Shown in pieces: positions 58,431-64,000 of a DNA stretch of 64,000 nt (its first letter is position 1; each line of letters starts with the position of its first letter). Both the position numbers and the translations under genes were made by a program. Below the pieces are notes generated by a model that had not been told where the DNA came from, searched no databases, and saw nothing but the letters and a program-made list of their open reading frames with translations. The stretch is from Palaemon carinicauda (Eukaryota > Arthropoda > Malacostraca > Decapoda > Palaemonidae), in NCBI RefSeq assembly GCF_036898095.1, contig NC_090768.1, positions 50,960,042-51,024,041 on the forward strand. The letters are read 5' to 3'.

Positions 58431-58990
58431 TATTATTATTACTTGCTAAGCCGCAGCCTTAGTTGGAAAAGCAGGATGCTATAAGTCCAGGGGCTCCAAC
58501 AGGGAAAATAGCTCAGTGAGGAATGGAAACAAGGAAAAATAAAATATTTTAAAAAGAGCAACAATATTAAAATAAATATCACTTTATAAACTTTAAAAAC
58601 TTTAACAAAACAAGAGGAAGAGAAATAAGATATAAGATAGAACAGTGTGCCCGAGTGCACCCTCCAGCAAGAGAACTCTAACCCAAGACAGTGGAAGACC
58701 ATGGTACAGAGGCTAAAGCACTACCCAAGATTAGAGAACAAAGGTTTGATTTTGGAGTGTCCTTCTTGAAGAGCTGCTTACCATAGCTAAAGAGTCTCTT
58801 CTACCCTAACAAAGAGGAAAGTGGCCACTGAATAATTAAAGTGCAGTAAGAAGAATTGTTTGGGAATCTCAGAGTTGTCAGGTGTATGAGAGAGGAGAAT
58901 ACGTAAAGAGGCGTAAGAGTTCTTCTCCTTCTCGGAAGATTGACCTTGGCTGAGAGATGTAGCATCCATTAATGCTTGTTTGTGATGTTC
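58428..58990 (-). mobile_element. LINE-tail family, noncoding variant, longest copy
   Basis: (ATT)n, then AGGATGCTATAAGTCCAGGG, AATAGCTCAGTGAGGAATGG, TGTGCCCGAGTGCACCCTCC, CAGTGGAAGACCATGGTACA, AAAGAGTCTCTTCTACCC, AAAGTGGCCACTGAATAATT. It abuts the previous copy head to tail, both antisense. Confidence 0.75.
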
Positions 58991-59019
58991 AAGGAAACTA
59001 TTCCTACTGCTTTGTTTTT

Positions 59020-59262
59020 ATTTACCTATTTATTTACCCTTGCTTGAGGGTACACTCGGGCTCACTATTCTATATTATTGCTCTTCCTCTAGTTATTTTG
59101 AAGTTTTTATAGTTCATATATAAAAGATTTGTTTTGTTATTGTTATTCTTAAACATCTCGTGTTGTTACTTTCCTCATTTCCTTTCTCACGGGGCTATTT
59201 TCCCTGTTGGTGCCCTTGGACTTATAAATCATGCTTTTCCAACTAGGGTTATAACTTAGCAA

Positions 59263-59323
<61 letters not shown>

Positions 59324-59333
59324 TAATAATAGA
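59020..59333 (+). mobile_element. LINE-tail family, noncoding variant, sense, with (AAT)n
   Basis: CCTTGCTTGAGGGTACACTC, GGGCTCACTATTCTATATTA, GGTGCCCTTGGACTTATAAA, CCAACTAGGGTTATAAC and (AAT)n at 59265-59333. Confidence 0.75.
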
Positions 59334-59394
59334 CAACGTTGAAAATTCCGGGGAAAGACACAAATTTATGTGAGTTATTTTCAAATTAGTTTAC

Positions 59395-59737
59395 GCGACC
59401 CGTCAAAAGGACTGCTAAATATTTAGATAGATATGCACATCTGTGCACACGCACCCCCTATCACTAGGGTAGGACTACTCCCTCTGTACCCTACCCGATG
59501 ATGGGGAGAGCTGAGCGTGACCGGTATATATATATATATATATATTTATTCCTTCCTTCCTGAGTAGAGACACTTTAACGTGATGAAAGGGTTTTGTGTA
59601 CCGCCGTGATCAGCAAAGCTGTACTGTGAAATTCGTCCATACTAGGTTGGTTTGCTGTGAGTGATCATACGACAATCTCCCACCATTCCCAACCCGCACT
59701 GGCCAGAGTGATGAGGAAAACTGGTCAAACCCCAGAT

Positions 59738-59785
<48 letters not shown>
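59395..59785 (-). mobile_element. Adjacent copies of the two (TA)n-linked families
   Basis: 59395-59545: TACGCGACCCGTCAAAAGGA, TAGATAGATATGCACATCTG, AGAGCTGAGCGTGACCGG, (TA)n. 59560-59785: TGTACCGCCGTGATCAGCAA, GGTTGGTTTGCTGTGAGTGA, CGCACTGGCCAGAGTGATGA, (CA)n, (TA)n. Both are antisense. Confidence 0.75.
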
Positions 59786-59837
59786 TAGTCAAATTTAAAG
59801 TCAATTTTGGTTTAGGTAGAATTAATGAAATTTTCTA

Positions 59838-59847
59838 TCTCTCTCTA

Positions 59848-59885
<38 letters not shown>

Positions 59886-60092
59886 GTGTATAGAAGGAAA
59901 GACTGGGCTGTCAATCTTTCTTTGTCTCGGCGAGGAGACTCTTCCAGCCATTCATCGTAACGTGTCACTCTTTGTACCTTGGCTCCCATTACCATAATAA
60001 AGACGGATTTGCGTCCGCAGTCTGATACGATGTTCATCTGCTTCTTAATCTCGACTTGGTTGCTCCTTCTCTCGTATTGTGTGGGGAAGTTC

Positions 60093-60128
<36 letters not shown>

Positions 60129-60233
60129 CAAGTATATACATACATACATACATATGTATTTATGCATGCGTGTATGTATACAGTATATATACATGAATAT
60201 GTACAGTATATATACTCACACACATATATACTC

Positions 60234-60268
<35 letters not shown>

Positions 60269-60275
60269 CACATTA
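59838..60275. repeat. (CT)n and (TA)n/(TG)n microsatellites
   Basis: CT run 59838-59884. TA and CATA/TATG runs 60098-60273. The non-repeat stretch between them (59885-60095) shows no supported exon. Confidence 0.8.
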
Positions 60276-60284
60276 AAATACACA

Positions 60285-61270
60285 ATTTTCCGTGTATTTA
60301 TGATAAATAAAATAACCCACAATGTATGAAAAATATAAGTTTATTTAGCTTTCGAAGGGACCATCTCCCTTCCTCTTCAGAATACAAATGGTTAAAAATT
60401 TTTGAAAAAGAGGTACAGAAAGGTTCTTAAGAGATAAAAAGCCCGTTACAGTCTTAGCGAATATTAACAGCATTTCACGGTGGTTTGTTTACATCTTTTA
60501 ACAATTCCTTAACAATAGTTACATTGTTTTTTACAATATTATTTAAAAACTGATCCAATTTAAAATTACTTTGATATATATTAAAATTATTAGAATTCTG
60601 AATTAAAACAGCTTCAATCAGTTTCCGTCTATGTGTATCAGGCATTGATATCAATTTGTCCATATTCTTAAAATCTATTGGGTGATTTTCCCGTGTCATA
60701 TGTTTAAAAACAGCGCTATTTTCATCACATCTTCTAATGGAATCTCTATGTTATCTTTTTCTTCTCTCAAATCTTCTGATTCTCCTATGTAAACTTTATC
60801 ACATGAACCACATGGTAGTTTATATATACATGCTTGTTTGGCAGCCTTTCCTTTCCCTGATTTAGTTAACACCTTTTTAATAGTTAAATTATTTTTATAT
60901 ACCCCAACTACTTTACAACTTTTTAGGCAGGTGTCAAGTAATTTGTTGTCTTGGCCTGTTTGAGGAATGATAAGAAGACACTCATCATCTTTTAGAAATG
61001 GTTCTCTTTCTTTTGCAACATAATATGTCTTCCTTGCTTTTAAGTGTGCCTTTTCGATGAAACCAGAATCATAGCCATGATTTTTGAAAACCCTTTTAAG
61101 ATAACTTATTTCAAATTCAAGAAATTCGTGGTCACAAACTTTATATGCCCTTAAAAATAAGTTAGAAATAACCCCCAACTTTGTAGTTCTTGTATGGTTT
61201 GAAAATGCATGTATATAAGAATCTGAATGGGTTTCTTTCCTGTAAACCTTGAATTTAGGACAGCCAACTT
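60285..61270 (-). pseudogene. Penelope-like element: RT end plus GIY-YIG endonuclease (broken)
   Basis: Minus strand, reading leftwards from the gap: FKVYRKETHSDSYIHAFSNH (late RT motif), LGVISNLFLRAYKVCDHEFL, then a linker and CIYKLPCGSCDKVYIGESED, the GIY-YIG endonuclease core typical of Penelope-like retroelements. A one-base shift near 60750 is needed to continue into IRRCDENSAVFKHMTRENHP then IDFKNMDKL, with a stop at 60475. The 3' UTR contains AGATGGTCCCTTCGAAAGCT. PLEs use RT plus GIY-YIG to copy and insert. Only the 3' part is present; the 5' side runs into the assembly gap. Confidence 0.8.
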
Positions 61271-61286
61271 CCGGACGGATTACCAG

Positions 61287-61786
61287 NNNNNNNNNNNNNN
61301 NNNNNNNNNNNNNNNNNNNNNNNNNNNNNNNNNNNNNNNNNNNNNNNNNNNNNNNNNNNNNNNNNNNNNNNNNNNNNNNNNNNNNNNNNNNNNNNNNNNN
61401 NNNNNNNNNNNNNNNNNNNNNNNNNNNNNNNNNNNNNNNNNNNNNNNNNNNNNNNNNNNNNNNNNNNNNNNNNNNNNNNNNNNNNNNNNNNNNNNNNNNN
61501 NNNNNNNNNNNNNNNNNNNNNNNNNNNNNNNNNNNNNNNNNNNNNNNNNNNNNNNNNNNNNNNNNNNNNNNNNNNNNNNNNNNNNNNNNNNNNNNNNNNN
61601 NNNNNNNNNNNNNNNNNNNNNNNNNNNNNNNNNNNNNNNNNNNNNNNNNNNNNNNNNNNNNNNNNNNNNNNNNNNNNNNNNNNNNNNNNNNNNNNNNNNN
61701 NNNNNNNNNNNNNNNNNNNNNNNNNNNNNNNNNNNNNNNNNNNNNNNNNNNNNNNNNNNNNNNNNNNNNNNNNNNNNNNNNNNNNN
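61287..61786. other. Assembly gap, exactly 500 N
   Basis: A run of 500 N, a conventional placeholder for unknown size. It joins the Penelope-like element to a satellite array, so the true distance is unknown. Confidence 0.98.
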
Positions 61787-64000
61787 TCTAACACAAAATC
61801 TGACACCAAAAATTTTGGGGCATTATCTCTGACCCCGGCCCTTACTCGATTCGGACCCCAAAAATAGGGCCCTTTTTCAATATAAACTCATATATCTTCT
61901 ATAATTTTAGCCGGAGAGCGAACATATGCGATGACCACATTTATACCCATAAAACGACTCTATGCTGTAGTCTAACACAAAATCTGACACCAAAAATTTT
62001 GGGGCATTATCTCTGACCCCGGCCCTTACTCGTTTCGGACAAAAAAAATAGGGCCCTTTTTCAATAAAAAACTCATATATCTTCTATAATTTTAGCCGGA
62101 GAGCGAAAATATGCGATGACCACATTTATACCCATAAAACGACTCTATGCTGTAGTCTAACACAAAATCTGACACCGAAAATTTTGGGGCATTATCTCTG
62201 ACCCCGGCCCTTACTCGTTTCGGACCCTAAAAAGAGGGCCCTTTTTCAATAAAAACTCATATATCTTCTATAATTTTAGCCGGAGAGCGAAAATATGCAA
62301 TGACCACATTTATACCCATAAAACGACTCTATGCTGTAGTCTAATACAGAATCTGACACCGAAAATTTTGGGGCATTATCTCTGACCCCGGCCTTTACTC
62401 GTTTCGGACCACAAAAATAGGGCCCTTTTTCAAAAAAAACTTATATATCTTCTATAATGTTAGCCGGAGAGCGAAAATATGCGATGACCACATTTATACC
62501 CATAAAACGACTCTATGCTGTAGTCTAACACAAAATCTGACACCGAAAATTTTGGGGCATTATCTCTGACCCCGGCCCTTACTCGTTTCGGACCCCAAAA
62601 GTAGGGCCCTTTTTCAATAAAAACTCATATATCTTCTATAATTTTAGCTGGAGAGCGAAATATGCAATGACCACATTTATACCCATTAAACGACTCGATG
62701 CTGTAGTCTAACACAAAATCTGACACCGAAAGTTTTGGGGCATTATCTCTGACCCCGGCCCTTACTCGATTCGGACCCCAAAAATAGGGCCCTTTTTCAA
62801 TAAAAACTCATATATCTTCTATAATTTTAGCCGGAGAGCGAAAATATGCGATGACCACATTTATACCCATAAAACGACTCTATGCTGTAGTCCAACACAA
62901 AATCTGACACCGAAAATTTTGGGACATTACCTCTGACCCCGGCCCTTACTCGATTCGGACCCCAAAAATAGGGACCTTTTTCAATAAAAACTCATATATC
63001 TTCTATAATTTTAGCCGGAGAACAAAAATATGCGATGACCACATTTATACCCACAAAACAACTCTATGCTGTAGTCTAACACAAAATCTGACACCAAAAA
63101 TTTTGGGACATTTTCTCTGACCCCGGCCCTAACTCGATTCGGACCCCAAAAATAGGGCCCTTTTTCAATAAAAACTCATATATCTTCGATAATTTTAGCC
63201 GGAGAGCGAAAATATGCGATGACCACATTTATACCCATAAAACGACTATGCTGTAGTCTAACACAAAATCCGACACCGAAAATTTTGGGATATTATCTGT
63301 GACCCCGGCCCTTACTCGATTCGGACCCCATAAATAGGGCCCTTTTTCAATAAAAACTCATATATCTTCTATAATTTTCGCCGGAGCAAAAATATGCGAT
63401 GACCACATTTATACCCACAAAACGACTCTGTGCTGTAGTCTAACACAAAATCTGACACCGAAAATTTTGAGACATTATCTCTGACCCCGGCCCTTACTCG
63501 ATTCAGACCACAAAAATAGGGCCCTTTTTCAATAAAAACTCATATATCTTCTATAATTTTAGCCGGAGAGCGAAAATATGCGATGACCACATTTATACCC
63601 ATAAAACGACTCTATGCTGTAGTCTAACACAAAATCTGACACCGAAAATTTTGGCACAATATCTCTGACCCCGGCCCTTACTCGATTCGGACCCCAGAAA
63701 TATTGCCCTTTTTCAATAAAAACTCATATATCTTGTATAATTTTAGCCGGAGAGCAAAAATATGCGATGACCACATTTATACCCACAAAACATTTCTATG
63801 CTGTAGTCTAACACAAAACCTGACACCGAAAACTTTGGGACATTATCTCTGACCCCGGCCCTTACTCGATTCGGACCCCAAAAATAGGGCCCTTTTTCAA
63901 TAAAAACTCATATATCTTCTATAATTTTAACCGGAGAGCGAAAATATGCGATGACCAAATTTATACCCACAAAACGACTCTATGCTGTAGTCTATCACAA
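61787..64000. repeat. About 185-bp satellite, about 12 units, continues past both sides
   Basis: TCTAACACAAAATCTGACAC recurs at 61787, 61971, 62156, 62340, 62524 and on, 184-185 bp apart. Each unit holds CATTATCTCTGACCCCGGCC, TAGGGCCCTTTTTCAAT, CATATATCTTCTATAATTTT, TGCGATGACCACATTTATAC and GACTCTATGCTGTAG. Units differ by a few percent, with single-base indels. No open frame is conserved. Confidence 0.95.

Overview
The window is eukaryotic, AT-rich and dominated by repeats. It looks like a decapod crustacean genome (inference). The reasons are the mass of compound (TA)n, (CT)n and (ATT)n microsatellites, tRNA-headed SINEs, many 5'-truncated non-LTR (LINE) 3' tails ending in (TAA)n, a large DIRS-type tyrosine-recombinase retrotransposon, and a Penelope-like element. 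Host genes appear only as short exons separated by repeat-filled introns, so most long open frames here are chance or transposon frames.

Host coding sequence. The clearest gene is on the minus strand at 29052-29787: two exons and a 475-bp GT-AG intron encode an 86-residue CDC42 small effector (CDC42SE/SPEC family) with a Cys-Cys membrane anchor, an Arg run and a CRIB motif. A CpG-rich segment at about 36.55-36.89 kb may be its 5' noncoding exon and promoter. On the plus strand there is a terminal exon of a single-pass membrane protein (2630-2943), an internal exon (40594-40699) and another terminal exon with a membrane segment (about 52841-53075). These three were found by open frame plus splice sites, and I do not recognise the proteins. 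A weaker minus-strand exon pair lies at 20352-20611.

Layout. 0.6-1.75 kb: 86-bp satellite. 2.0-2.6 kb: duplicated intron end with a LINE tail inserted in one copy. 3.5-4.1 kb: fold-back element. 4.3-5.9 kb: 54-bp tandem array. 8.2-8.6 kb: LINE tail. 9.6-9.9 kb: piggyBac-like MITE. 10.0-10.2 kb: tRNA SINE. 10.26-18.06 kb: DIRS element with inverted terminal repeats and an internal complementary region; its gag and pol are broken, but its tyrosine recombinase C-terminal domain is intact. 18.9-19.35 kb: relic of an older recombinase. 21.9-22.4 and 24.4-25.2 kb: two MITEs, the second holding a three-level nest of elements. 29 kb: CDC42SE gene. 32.2-32.7 kb: 27/28-bp array. 34-49 kb: dense microsatellites mixed with short families that carry their own (TA)n or (CT)n tracts. 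50.3-51.6 kb: 66-bp array. 52-60 kb: SINEs, LINE tails and CT arrays. 60.3-61.27 kb: truncated Penelope-like element. 61287-61786: 500-N assembly gap. 61.8-64.0 kb: about 185-bp satellite running off the window end.

The elements tell a consistent history. LINE tails supply the (TTA)n/(TAA)n tracts, other short families carry the (TA)n tracts, and several repeats sit inside older ones: a LINE tail in a duplicated intron end, MITE in MITE in MITE, and a LINE tail beside the CDC42SE splice donor.
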